NCBI RefSeq assembly: GCF_007655135.1 | Contig: NC_045129.1 | Location: forward strand, 21,426,274-21,490,273 | Origin: Punica granatum | Taxonomy: Eukaryota; Streptophyta; Magnoliopsida; Myrtales; Lythraceae | Length of the DNA: 64,000 nucleotides | Direction: 5' to 3' | Shown: one piece after another, positions 35,141 to 47,100 of the stretch | How the letters are laid out: every line of letters begins with the position of its first letter | How positions within the stretch are numbered: the first letter of the stretch is position 1 | The notes under the pieces: generated by a model | Databases searched by the model: none | The model's input: only the letters and a program-made list of their open reading frames with translations | Told to the model about the DNA's origin: nothing | Translations under genes and position numbers: made by a program

Positions 35141-36286
35141 TAATGAGCCCAAGATTGCCATTTTTCATGAGAAAATGCCTGGTGTGGTCCCGATGCTCGG
35201 AAGTTGGTTTTACTCATTTTAAGTAATCAGAGCGAAGTTAACCGTGTCTGACAGCATATCTTGCATTTATATCCCACGTTGGTCATTTTGACATAAATTA
35301 TCAGACAACGTGAATAGTTGACCCTTAGGTCGATATAACAAATATGGAGTCGGAGACGTCCTAAGAGGCCGAATCTGGATTTCTCAAATTGCTTTCTAAG
35401 TTGCTCGGGTGATCCGAAGATCACTGTGATCTCTGTTTGTCGAAAACGGACCTCTAAGGACTAGGAAAGTGCATCTAAGACCTTTAAAGCACTGCTCGAG
35501 AGATCTAGATGAGTTGTGCAGTTCAGTCAGATGATTCCACATTGAGCCTTGGGATGGCTAGCATTGTGTAGGCTAATCGTTCGGCTTCAAGTTTCCGCAA
35601 AAAGGACCTCCGGATATGAATTTCCATTGAAAATGGCATTTTCTGCTCCTCGGAGGTCACTCAGGAAACTAAAAAGGGTTTTACTGTTTGTTTTGCCCAA
35701 TTGCGTCTGGTCGTTAGAGTTTTCAGGGCAATACAGGGTCAACTTCTTTTGCCTTTATTCCGTCAGACCAGTCTCCGATTATGCTTCTCCAGAGATGGGT
35801 ATGCTTGTTCTATCGCTCGAAAGTCATTCGAAGTGTTTGTGTGACTTCCAGGAGACAATTTGAAGTACTGTTCGTGCTCTGTATGTTCGTGGGACATGGC
35901 TGCGTCTGAAATTTGGAATTAACTTTTCTCTGATAAACCGACATTTTTGGACTTCCACTGAAGAGTTTTATGTATATAGAAAGTTGTTCTGTATAGAGCA
36001 GATGATCTGCAAAATGTGTTTGAAGCACTTTTCATCTATTTGGCACTGATGTGAATTTTTTGAGTCTAATATTGGATATTTTCTAATGATTGAGCGAACC
36101 ATCAAAATAGCACTGTCGGCGTGGTATTTTGAAAAATGTCGATTTTGTGATGGTTTGGCTTCTGCTTGCTCTGTTGGCTATGGATGACCAAGGAAGTTCT
36201 TTTGTTGTTCACCCATATCATCCGCTTGTTCTTGCTTACTACTGATACTGTTGCTTGGATTGATGAGCCGAAATGGGGTGCTAACA
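35131..36286 (-). mobile_element. Partial type A LTR fused to integrase
   Basis: This is the first 1.16 kb (sense) of a type A LTR. Its plus-strand right end reads GTGCTAACA at 36286, one base off the canonical GTGCTGACA, and it aligns with 18108-19342 of the reference copy. On the left it begins abruptly within the integrase frame at a shared GAAAACGAATTTAATGAG-like sequence instead of at an LTR terminus. Its missing part and left duplication were lost with the flanking DNA. Confidence 0.88.
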
Positions 36287-36397
36287 GCGTCTAAAGATTC
36301 ATGAACGTTTGAAAATCCACTTATGGAGAATTGTGATGAATACCTCCCCTGGTTCTCCCAAAGCGGTGCACCTTGCCCTCTTTATCGAACCAGCTCC
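36287..36397 (+). pseudogene. LINE-like fragment, zinc-finger reverse-transcriptase tail
   Basis: The fragment encodes a stretch like the plant zf-RVT region found after LINE reverse transcriptases, with HERLKIHLWRIV followed by a CPL motif after a frame change. It ends in the GCTCC target of the next LTR and continues at 41649. The GCGTC at 36287-36291 may be one half of the target duplication of the partial LTR to the left. Confidence 0.65.
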
Positions 36398-38009
36398 TAT
36401 CAGTACCCCATTCCGGCCCACCGGCTCCAACAGGGAACACCAACAGTGACCCCGACCATAGCTCGACGAACAAGATAGAGGAACGCCCAACAGAGGCTCA
36501 AGTCACTATTCACAGCTAGGTCGATAGGGGCAAACACGCAGTTAGAGAGCATGGACTACAAAGGAGAAGTTAGGACAATTAGAGGCCCGCAACGAACAAT
36601 TGGAAGGAGTAAACAAGCAGCAAACCTCAAAACGACAAAAGCCAGCACTGTGACACTATTCACCGTCGGATCACCAGAGCGTTAGAAGGTATCTAATATG
36701 GGACTCTAAAAATCCCCCTTAGTGCCAAAATGACCAACGGCACTTCCGAGTGCATTTCAGAAACTTTCTACTTAAGTCGAGGCACCCCCGAACGTTCACA
36801 GGGACCTTCCTGACGGGGCTTCCGAGACGTCTGCTCCACAGACAAATAATCGACACCCGAAAAATAGGACTGCACACACCCGAGAGTCACCAGGACCAGG
36901 GAACAGGTTTCAGACTGTGTTTCGGAACTCATCATGATCTCCCGAATAGGTCTCGACTTGGAAAAATGAGCCCTTTTTGCACAGAAACATAGCTAGAGAC
37001 CCTTTTAACGAATCGTCAACGCACGAAATCTTCGCCAATCAATTCTAGGGACCTCAAGGGCCAGGGAAATAAACTTTGTTCGCACTGCACAAGTTATTTA
37101 GGTTTCCCGAACACCGTTCCAGCGGAAAAAAGGCCCCTTTCACACATAATCTTGCGCTCATAGCTCATTTGGGGAAATGTTGATGTTCGAGCTTTGTACC
37201 ACCCACTCCCAACAACCCCCAGGGGCTAGAAAATCATTTCGGCTCGGACCAAGCAAATCATACTAGTCTCTCGAGTGACGTTTCAATGGTCACGAACACC
37301 TCCTAGCAAGCCTTTGGGACTCGTTTTTGACAAACGGAGATTGTAGTGGTCTCCGAACACATCAGAACACTTGGGAAACACTAAGAGAGCCCCGTTCACG
37401 GATTCCTAGGACGTCTCTGGTTATCGATCTCCAGCCGAGGTCTGCGAGTCAACCGTTTTGCCCAAAGCACAAAGCACACCGACACGAGCAGTGCAGCACG
37501 CAGAGGCGCGAATAGCCGACATAAACGGACAACTTCGCTCCGATCATCCAAACGGAGCAAAATCAGCTTTTGAGTCCCCGGGTCACCCAAGTATTCACTT
37601 ACATAAAATATGTCAATATTAGGCTCATTAAAATCGTATTCGCGCGTACATTGATAATTCGTCGTTCAAGCAAACCACGGAAATCGAACGCGCGATCAAT
37701 CGAGCCCCATGCTTCTTCCGGCTTTCTTCCTAGTCAAGTGGGACCCTTGAGCTAGCCAAGCCAAGCCAAGCCATAAGCCATGGCTCTCCTCTAAGGGCAA
37801 GCCAAATGAGCCTCCTCCATTCAAGTCAAAATATCTCTTACACCTCTCCCATCCATCATTCCATCCATCAACTCTCATTTCCCTTCTCTTCCTTTCCCTA
37901 TACTCAACAAGACAACTTCCCCACCCTAATCTTCCCTACAAAAATTCGGATGCCCTAAGCGCACTCTAATTGCACTTAATTCCACTTAATTTGCCTCATT
38001 AGGCCACCT

Positions 38010-38015
38010 TATAAG
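38010..38015 (+). promoter_or_regulatory. Candidate LTR TATA box
   Basis: TATAAG is followed by CCCATTGGATCATTAAC, equivalent to 29913-29918. Confidence 0.45.
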
Positions 38016-40088
38016 CCCATTGGATCATTAACTTAATCACAACACAACATCCAACATCTATCTAGCTTTCTCTATCTCGGAGATCCTCTCCAAGTGCTCT
38101 CAAGCTTCAGCAAAGTTCTGGGCGTCCAGGCCCAACTCAGCCCGGATACAAGGCCGATTTACACGAAAACTCAACTGTTTTCCGGCGACCGCCACCCAAC
38201 CCAAACCAACTTCAACCACACTTCATACCCAACATGTTTTCGACCTCCGGATTCCATTTCCGAGTTTAGTTTTTGCATTTGAAGCCTCCAGCCATGCGGA
38301 ACTGATCAACACAGAAACAGTCCAGAAACGGGCTTACTAGGTGATTCCCGAGTCCTAGGCGTGTTCCTTCATCCCAACCTTAGCCAACTTCAACCAAACT
38401 TAATACCCCTCATGTTTTCAACCAGCTAAATCCATTTTTGAGCTTAGTTTTAGCATTTGAGGCCTCCAGCACTGTGTTTCAGCTCAGCACAGAGACGGTG
38501 CACAACTAGGTTCCTACAGTCCATATCGGGTTCCAAGCATGCCATTTCTTCCCACGACCACAGTGGGTCATGCCATCACCTTCTAAGGGTCCTTCACGAC
38601 CCTTACTCTCCCCCATGAAGAGGCGGTCATGTGTCGAGAGCCGATCAACCGTGCACAACCGCCTTTGCCCTCTTTTCCTCTTTTTCGATTTCTTTTTTCA
38701 GTTTTGCCGGTTTTTCTTTTGCGTTTCCGGGACAATCCAGGACCTTGCACGATCAGCACTGTCCACGGCCATCTCCAGCATCCTCTTGAGGGTCAAGGCG
38801 AGTCGTGCTAGCCCGTGAAGCCATCCCGAACCTCTCGTGCAAGCCAAGTTCTTCCGGGAGCCGCTGCTGTTTTCTTGGATAGCTTCTGTGCAACCGAGTC
38901 TTCCGACTCTCAAGCCACTTCTCCGACTCTTTCCTCGCATCTCAAGGCTAGGTAGAACTCCTTCACAACTTAGAGAAGTAGGTCTCTTAGTTTCTTAGGC
39001 TTGTGGGGGTGAAAAGGCAGTCCTAGACCGACTTTCTTACATGTTTCGTTTATTATGTTATTAGTTCGTTATCTTGACTTTTTAATGATGTGTACACATG
39101 TAATAACATATATAACTTGTTAGCATGACGGGAGACGCTTTAGATCGAGGTGGGAGAGACGTTATGGCCCGGTTGAGCCAAGGAAGGGTTCACAGTCACA
39201 TCCCATGGGAGGGAGGCCGAGAGCCCTTTGGTGCACCCGAGGCCATGCGGTCTCTTCTCCCTCGATGTTAGTTGCTTCCCATGATTTCCTTTATGTTTTG
39301 TCGTTGCATGAGCCGATGCAGCTTTATCGATTCCTTTAAATATCGTATTTGTGTTTGTGCTACATGCTTGTTTGCGTTTCCATGATCTTGGCGGCATCGG
39401 TTTTGTAAAATGTGTGTCATTGTCGTGCTTGATGCTTTATGCATGCGAGAAATGGTTAGAACTGGCGCAGGAGACCATCCGAGACCCGAGCAGGGTCAAG
39501 GAGGCTCTCGGCCTTCCTCCTTGGAGAGTGGCCGAGAGCTCCATGACCTTTCCCAGGTCAAGGGCGGTCTCCCTTTCCACTTTCAAATCGATTCTCAGAT
39601 TTGTTTGCGATCGGATCCTTTGCCTAATCGTTAGTTTGTATGTTAGGCGCGTCTATTTCGAACAATCACTTCATTAACCGGTAGCATTTGAGATTCGAGG
39701 CCATAATCCTTAATGATTCCACAAACGGGAAAGTGGGACATATCATTCGATTAATTAAATCATTCGACCTAAATAATTGGACAAACCGGCTATCAATGTG
39801 TAAACGCATCGACGGATCATGAACCGACGGGAATGCCCTTTTAAAATTCACGATTTCAAAACGCCAAGACACGTGACACAAATAGAATCGGTGTCTAGGG
39901 CGGACTTGTGCACCCTGACTCGAGTCTGGGCCCGATTTGAGGCGGCTCAAGTCAAAGCATGCAAGTCTCCTTTAGACCCCTTCGTGTCACACAATCTCAA
40001 TCTTACACGTGTGCCTTGCACTCTTTTACTGTTCAAGGGCATAACCATCGTTTCGTGATACGCCGACATTCTAAGCATTAAGGAGATC

Positions 40089-40177
40089 GAAACACCTTGA
40101 TTTATGGTTGGAAAAGGGCAGCCCGTTCAGGTGTGAGTTTTATTCGCATGGCCCGTTTCATCCACTTTCGGTGTTTC
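40089..40177 (+). other. Y-shaped stem-loop of the LTR (type B copy, partly eroded)
   Basis: GAAACACC (40089-40096) pairs with GGTGTTTC (40170-40177). GGTTGGAA pairs with TTTCATCC at seven of eight positions, including a wobble. The small GTGTG/CGCAT stem is held by wobbles, while the ACCC/GGGT hairpin has decayed. Confidence 0.55.
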
Positions 40178-41648
40178 TGTCATCTTACTGTAGATTCAGT
40201 AGTTAGTGTTGTTACTTTTGTCACAAAATATATAAAACCGGACTAAACGTTCACTCGGCTTATATAAACATTAGATAATGGCTAGGCGGAACTCTAGGTT
40301 CCAAATCTAGAGTCAAAACATGAGTTTGGCATATTTAGTGAAACCACATTGTCATCTACAGAACAAACTCACTCACATAGTTGACTTAGAACTGCATTCT
40401 AGCACATTCCTCTGTTTGCCTAGGCTAGATAAATTGTTTGCCAAGTAATCCCGGTTAATAACTAATTAAATCACGTAATTTCGGTCTAATACACAACTTG
40501 TCTGCACTTGTCTGTTTATCAATTATTCGTCTGTTTTTATCTGTTTATATCAATTTTTATAAGGATTTTTTTTTCTGTTTTCCGCTTTTATTTGTTGATT
40601 TGTTGTGGCTCGGGTCTGAACCCATAGGTTACGTATTGCACGGGGTCTAACGCCCCAAATCATCGATCACGGGGTCTAATGCCCCCTACATCGAGCGCGT
40701 GCAACCCGAGTACGGAATGGGGTCTAGCCTCGAGTCATCGCTTTACTCCGAGTAATGTCTAAGCGGAAGACGACTCGGATTGGGTGCGTGAATCGTAGCT
40801 TGACAATCACCTGGGAGCTCGACTGTTCTCACGACCATCTTGAGAGTCAATCGACTCTTTTACTGTCCGTCGGTCTGGTCGGACCCGACCCTTAGCTCCT
40901 TGAGCCCACGTTGCCTTAATTTACTTATCGGTCATTCAAAATCTCGTGGTGAGCCGGAGTGGAATATTGGCCCAATGCAAACCGATCGGGATCCATTTAC
41001 TTTATTCAGTTGTATTTTTGTAATTATTCGAGAGCACATTGCGAGGATGTTATTTGTACACTTATTTACTCATTTGTAAGGATCCCTGATTGGCGAGCAA
41101 AAAGTCCGAGGGTCGAATTGGTCGAGTCATGAGTAAGCCCGAGTACTTGCGGTCTCGGTTCGCGCAGGGAATCGACCACCACAGTTCGACAAACTGTAAC
41201 GCGAAGATAGTGAACCGATTCCTCAAGTTACAAGCCTACTCTTCTTTCGAGGCCTTAGCCCAAAGCGATCATTTCACCGAATTTACGACGTCAAAACAGT
41301 TGAGTCAAGTGCAACCCTAAATCACGCGATAAATAAATAAAATGGTAAGCCTAGCAAGCTAGAGTATCGAAAGGGCGTGTGGGATATAGGCCTACACGTA
41401 ATAGAACCCTCGAATTCGAAATTTCCGGTTCCGTACAAATCATTGCCTTAACAAATTAGATGTACCCCATACCCCTAGACCCGAGTAACTTACCGGCCCT
41501 CAACTTTCGGGTCGTAAAATGGTAGGTGGTGACTCATTCTCACGTGTGTCCGTCGCACGTCCCCGGAAGGTGGATACTCCCAAGCTGCGTTGCATAGGCG
41601 CGCGCAATGTGTGCCCCGACAAGATGAAATTCGGGTGCACACAGCTCC

Positions 41649-42502
41649 GATAACTTTGCATATCTCTTCCGAGAATGCATCTTCTATCGTGTTGTTTGGA
41701 CGGAATCACCATGGGACATATGCTCTGAAGCTATCCCTTGTCTATCACCGATAGATATTGTGAACTTCACTGCAAATCCTCCTGCCATTATCACTCGACT
41801 ATTGGCTGATAGTTTACTTTTTACCCTGTATGGATCCCTTATTTTATATCATTTGTGGTAACTAAGAAATGATGTCTTCTTTGCAGGAAGCATTGTAGAT
41901 CTTTCCTATTGCCTCCATCGTTTCAAACATGCTTTCGCGAAACACAGCACCTGCCAGACATCCCTACCACATTTTGAGTCCAGATCTAGACAATTTCAGC
42001 ACATGGAGGAAACAAGCAGTCTCACCGGAGATCGGACCTACATTTCCACTAACGCTACTTGGAAGGCAGAGAAGTCCAACCTTGCAGGAACCATAAACTA
42101 GCCAAACATGCCCATCTCACACTCATGGATCTCCAAAGCAGAGACGGGTTAGCCCTTGCAGGCCGAAGCCAAGGCAGTTCTGCTGACAATCTCTCTAGCA
42201 CTTGAACATGTCTGGAGAAAGATTTGGATTAGATCTGATGATTTGCTGCTTGTTGATGCTATCGTCTATCCCAATCACTCCCCATGGGAAATTAGAATCG
42301 TCGTTTTGGATATTGTTAGGCTACTAGCTCTACTTTTAGACTAGAAATGTACTTGGATTCCTCGATCGGATAACTCTCATGCGCATGATTTAAGCCAATA
42401 CGGTAATAAGTCCAATTTTCTCCCATGTTTGAGGGTTATCCTAATCTTGATGTACCACTTTCGTCTCAGTAATATATTCTTAATCTTACTTATAAAAAAA
42501 AA
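41649..42502 (+). pseudogene. LINE-like 3' end with RNase H and A-tail
   Basis: Continues the fragment at 36287. The zf-RVT tail shows FAYLFRECIFYRVVWTESPW, followed by a degenerate RNase H domain (about 42030-42400). The first acidic residue appears replaced (STNATW where relatives have D), the Glu of AEAKAVLLTI and the Asp of IRSDDLLLVDAI remain, and the C-terminal WIPRSDNSHAHDLSQ block is clear. Several stops and frame changes are present. A short 3' tail ends TTACTTATAAAAAAAAA at 42502, as expected of a target-primed LINE insertion. An orphan RNase H-type gene is the alternative, but the A-tail favours a LINE. Confidence 0.72.
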
Positions 42503-44464
42503 GTATTTCAGATATTGATTGGAGAAGTGGTTTTAAGTGATAAAAAAATTATAAGGATATGTTTTCGAGGCTGTCGATAAGTGGATTTTACCGACTTGGG
42601 TTAGTTTAGTCCGTGTGATTTGGACTGTGAGGAGTTGCCATTACATCGTTTCAATTGGTCGGTGAGCCCCTTGGGTCACTAAGTGGTCAAAACACTAACC
42701 TCCTATGGACTTGATTGTTTGACTCGGTCTTGAACCAAAGAGGTGGATCCGGGAGCTCTTATGGGATTAGAGGCTTGCAAACGAATAACCCTCCATTTTG
42801 GTACTCTCCTGGGCTCCTATCTTGTTAACACATTTATTTTATGTCAAATTGTTTCAATCTAACTCTTAAGAGTCGTATCAGCGTATATATATGGATATAC
42901 AAGTCGGAATATACTACTCACATCGCTTTGCACGTCACACATGTGTCCATACATCCACATCAATACAATCGTCACATTCATGAGCCTCCAATGGACCTTC
43001 AAATGGGTCTTCATGGTGGGCCAAGTAGGTCTACAGAGCGGGCCTAAAAGAAGTAGAAATGAGCTAGAGGCTACAGCTCCTGATCGAGGAAAAAACTATT
43101 TATTTTATCCAGAGTCTATTTACAATGTTTTATCCTTAAACAATTTATTCCAATTTTATCAAAAGACCATATTTACATGATCTATTCATTCTAATCCCGA
43201 ACTCTAGAAAAAAAGGTCCTAAATCCCTTTAGGTCAAGAAGACCTTCAATCTATATCCTTTATACTCGCTTAGCGGGTTTATTACCCTTAACACCAAATT
43301 TATGCTATTATCAAATTTTAAGTCTAAGTATTCAATTTTCGCACAAGTTGGGTTTTTTGTTCAATTAATTCCATTTTTTGACCAAATGAGGGCTTCAATC
43401 GGTTGACCTAATGTTTCTACCCTCAAGACCACTTGGGTCATCCAATTAGTCCTAATACACCTAATTAGTGGTTTATTAGTCCCAATACCCGTGAATTGTA
43501 GTCTAGTGTATGTGATTAAGCCAATTGGCACTCCAATTAACCAATTAAACCACCAATTAGACTCTCCAATTACTCTTAGACACACAAAAACTCATTCGGC
43601 AATGACAAAGAACCTTCACAGATTGCCTCAGTTTCCATATCCAAGCCTAAGTGACCCAAATTGGCCTCATTGGACGACAATTCCCTCATGGCCGAAACAA
43701 ATCGAACAAATTCATCAACATTTCATCTAATTGAGCAACATCAACTCTAATTGGCCCCTGATTCCCATTTGGCCACACCAGCACACATCAACAGGGGGTA
43801 GACATTCACATTCCAAGGCAAAATGAAGCGCTTAGATTAAATATACACCTAATCATGCCAAAGTTGAAAGCCTAGCTAGCCTTACCAAGCTGAATCATGC
43901 AATTTCCATCTAATTCAGTCCTAAATTGATCCGATTAAGCACTCTAATCCTATTGACCCGAATGCACAGCAACAAAGCGGAGGCTCTTGAGCTCAATTTC
44001 ATGGCCAAATTAATAAATAAATCGGTTTTCACGTTCGATTCCTATGGCCAAATGCTTAAGGGTTCGTTTTCATGCAATTTAGCCACTAATTAACCTTTTC
44101 AGCAACAAATTATACTCTGTTACTATCCTAGCATAGAGACCGGGAGCAATCAAGAGAATTTTTGAAGTCGGGTTAGACCTAATTAACATGATGCTAACCG
44201 GTTAATCCTAGATCAAAGCTTAAACATGCATATTAACAACAAATCTAGCAAGATTGAGCTAAGATACATTATATTAGGCATTCCGACTACCCTAATCTAT
44301 AGTCTAGCAACCTATTAGCATGGTATTTGACGTATTTACACCTATCCTGGCAAGATACTAGCCTAGAAAGCACGAAGAGGCATAAAAAGTTCAATTTTTC
44401 CTTAGATATTTAGTAGGAGCTTAAGAAAGGAAGCGAAGAGGTGTAAATCGATTTCAACCCATGT
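42503..44464. other. AT-rich stretch with no recognised feature
   Basis: I found no convincing coding region, LTR border, tRNA or tandem array here. Several CCAATTAG/CTAATTAG-like words recur at 43380-43760. It resembles neither the giant LTRs nor the chromovirus-like element and may be the oldest host DNA in the window. Confidence 0.5.
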
Positions 44465-45039
44465 AGTGTTATCAAAACCGGACCGGACCGGCCGATCGGA
44501 CTAGTTCGACTGGGAACTGACACTTTCTCCGGTCCAGTTCTGCTTGAAGACCCAATCTGCCTATTTGGACCGGCCAACCCATAGAATCGATCTGTTTTAA
44601 TGTGAACCCACCAAACCCAAACGAACCAGACCAACTATATGGGTTCCTTTTTATTGAGAAATGTGAAATTTGTGGTAAGGGACTCGAACACAAGACCTCA
44701 GATTCCACACTCCTTCAATGCTTGCGCTATAACCATTTATGCTGGAGCCGCTTTTTGTCTGTTTTTGTTCAAAGTTTTTCTTTTTAACACTCAACGAGAA
44801 GCATAAATGTGATTTACACAATAACAAAGGAGAGAAAGGCTTGGGTGAAAATGTTCTTTTATTAATTAAGAATAGTTATTGTGTATTTATTTTATTCATC
44901 ATGCTTTTTTATAATAATTATGTATTATATAATTTTTAATTAAACGTGCGGTCCGACCCATCGAACCCCGATTGGACCTATCGAACCCGTGAACCCATAC
45001 CTCGACCGGTTCAACATCTAATCTGGTTCTGATAACACT
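44465..45039. mobile_element. MITE-like element with 16-bp inverted ends
   Basis: The left end AGTGTTATCAAAACCG (44465-44480) is matched by the reverse complement of the right end (45024-45039) at 14 of 16 positions. Just inside both ends are CCGGACC/CCGGTTC-rich segments. The 575-bp interior is AT-rich and has no transposase. A tRNA-like stretch with A-box and B-box resemblance lies at about 44671-44736 on the minus strand. Similar ATCAAAACCGGACCGG ends are familiar from hAT-like plant MITEs. I cannot see an 8-bp target duplication, so the superfamily is uncertain. Confidence 0.6.
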
Positions 45040-45791
45040 GGTTCTCCTTACTAATTAGGCTAGATCCTAGGCAATTTGTGGTATTTTAGGTCAATATTTT
45101 GGTAGTATTTCAGCACATCAAGTAGCCAAAATCTTTTGCTCAAGCAAATACCCTCTATAAATACAGAAAGAGGAGTCGGGGTCAGTTTATAATTTCAAAA
45201 ACTATAGGGGTCAAAAATGGAAAGAACTTTTTTTGATTTCGGAGCTTCGGAGGATGCTAGCTGGCTATCCGAATAAGGATGGCCAACTGGCAGCCAGGCG
45301 GGGGTAGCCGTACCAAGTGCAGGTACGGTGGTGCGAGTGGTACCACAACCAGCCTTCCTTAATTTCGATAAAAAAGCAGCTGAGTTTAAAGTTCGAACTA
45401 AACTGGTTTGGTCCGTTTTAATCATGCCTAAGCTCCTGAACTTATCAAAAAAATTCATTTTCATCGTTTTTGAAGATTTTAAGCACTAAAGCGAAGAAAT
45501 TTTTTCCGAAAAAGTATTATCTGGTTCAGGCAAACATTATTTAATTGAAAATATCCCGAAATGAATATTTCTTGCTACGCGAGAATATCGATTTTTCTGT
45601 CTTGAACCCTTATTCTATTAAATAAATTAAGGCATTCAAATGGTTTTAATAAGAGGAAATCAATATATCATTTTTACTAAAAATACAAGTGATTAGGGTC
45701 TCAAAACAAAGTTTTTGGAGAACGCATGTCACGTTTAAAAATCGTTTTACACATACGGCCATTGGTGAAGGAAATATTGCTAATCACATTG
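45040..45791. other. AT-rich stretch with small hairpins, no gene seen
   Basis: No coding region is supported. Two adjacent GC-rich hairpins occur: GGCTATCC-gaataa-GGATGGCC (45263-45284) and CCGTACC-aagtgca-GGTACGG (45308-45328). CATTG at 45787-45791 should be the left target duplication of the following element. Confidence 0.5.
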
Positions 45792-46775
45792 TGTCAGCAC
45801 CCCATTTTGGTCCACCGGCTCCAACGGAGGACTTCCGACCAAGGCTCGGGACACTATTCACCATCGGGAAAACGGAGGCAAATAGGCGGGCACAGAGTCA
45901 TGGATTGCGGAAGAAAAGCATGGTCCACCGAGAAAGGTGGAGGGGAGCCATCGGAAGAACAGACAAACAAGGAGCCCCGAAAACAGCGGAGCTGGCACTG
46001 CGGCACTATTCATCATCGGATCACTGAAGTACCGAAAGGTGCCCAATAAGGGACTCTAAAAATTCCTATTAGTGCCAAAGTGACCAAAGACACGTCTGGG
46101 CGCATTTCCGGGGCATGCCACATGAGCCGGGACACCCCGATCTCTCACGGACGCCTTTTCTGACAGAGCTCTCGGGGCCCGCTCCACTGACAAGCAGACG
46201 GCCCCCTAAAACGGGTCTACAGGCACCCAGGAACCATCAAGGCCATGGGACAAGCTTCAGACGATCATTCGGAACTCTACAGGGCTCCCCGAGGGACGTT
46301 TCGGTGGTAGCAAATGCATCCCGACAAATCTTCGGGGCACATTCACGGAAAATAGAGACCGTAGCGATTCCCGAACACCTCAAGACATTCAGGGAGCACT
46401 GAGAAATCCCGGGCACAAGTCCCTAGGCCTCCCCGGGCCAACGGTCCTCGGTCGAGGGCGACGAGCCAACGATCCCCCGCGGGGCAGAAGGGTCACCGAA
46501 ACGAATGTCAAGACGCACAAAGAGCAATCGGGGACCGGGGGACACTAAACTCCACTCCGAACGTCCAAACAGGCAAAACCGACTCTCGAGGCGCCGAGTC
46601 GCCCGAACGTTCGTTCACACGACGTATGGCGATATTAGGCTCATTCAAATCCTCGTCGTTCAAGCATTCCAAATCAACAAATTAATTGGACATCAGAGAT
46701 CGGATGCGAGCTCAATCAAGTTTCAAGCGTTTGCCGGCTTTTCTCTCAATCGAATGGGACCCACAGCTCAGCCAA

Positions 46776-46860
46776 GCCAAGCCACCAAGCCGCGGCTCAA
46801 CCCCAAGCCACGGCTCAATCCCTCAAGCCGCGGCTCAGCCGCAATTAGCCTCGGCTCAAC
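46776..46860. repeat. AGCCGCGGCT palindrome cluster
   Basis: AGCCGCGGCT lies at 46788-46797 and 46826-46835 with AGCCACGGCT at 46806-46815, spaced 18-20 bp, about 260-310 bp upstream of the TATA candidate. The regular spacing of GC palindromes suggests a protein-binding module, but this is inference. Confidence 0.6.
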
Positions 46861-47094
46861 CCTTGGCCGGCAGCTCCAAGCCTTCCCCTCCACAAAATTC
46901 AAATTTTGCTCTTACACCCATCACTTCCTCTTACACACACATCACTTCCCATCACTTCCTATCACTTTTCTCTAACTTCCCCTACACTCAACATGACCAT
47001 TTCCCTTCCCTAATCCCCTTCCAAATTTCAGCAGCCCTTTAATCCCCCCAAAACCGCACTTAACTTCACTAAACCAAGCCGTTAAGCCTCCCTT

Positions 47095-47100
47095 TATAAA
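47095..47100 (+). promoter_or_regulatory. Candidate LTR TATA box
   Basis: TATAAA in a CCCTTTATAAACC context lies 1.3 kb into the LTR, equivalent to 29913 and 60888. Confidence 0.5.

Larger units (their letters stand above)
36398..41643 (+). mobile_element. Type B solo LTR with a mutated 5' terminus
   Basis: The flanks are GCTCC at 36393-36397 and 41644-41648. The first bases read TATCAGTACCCC instead of TGTCAGCACCCC, and the last bases GTGCACACA instead of GTGCGCACA; both are transition changes after insertion. It is 5246 bp with no internal region. It carries a TATA candidate (38010-38015), the Y-shaped stem-loop (40089-40177) and an AGCCATGGCT remnant of the palindrome cluster near 37780. 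It is the most diverged giant LTR here, and so probably among the oldest. Confidence 0.92.

Noticed and set aside
44671..44736. A functional tRNA gene on the minus strand
   Set aside because: A-box and B-box words are present, but I cannot fold a convincing cloverleaf with acceptor and anticodon arms, and it lies within the MITE-like element.
45156..45163. TATAAATA as a host gene promoter
   Set aside because: No supported coding sequence follows before the LTR at 45792, and the region is AT-rich, so the match is weak evidence.
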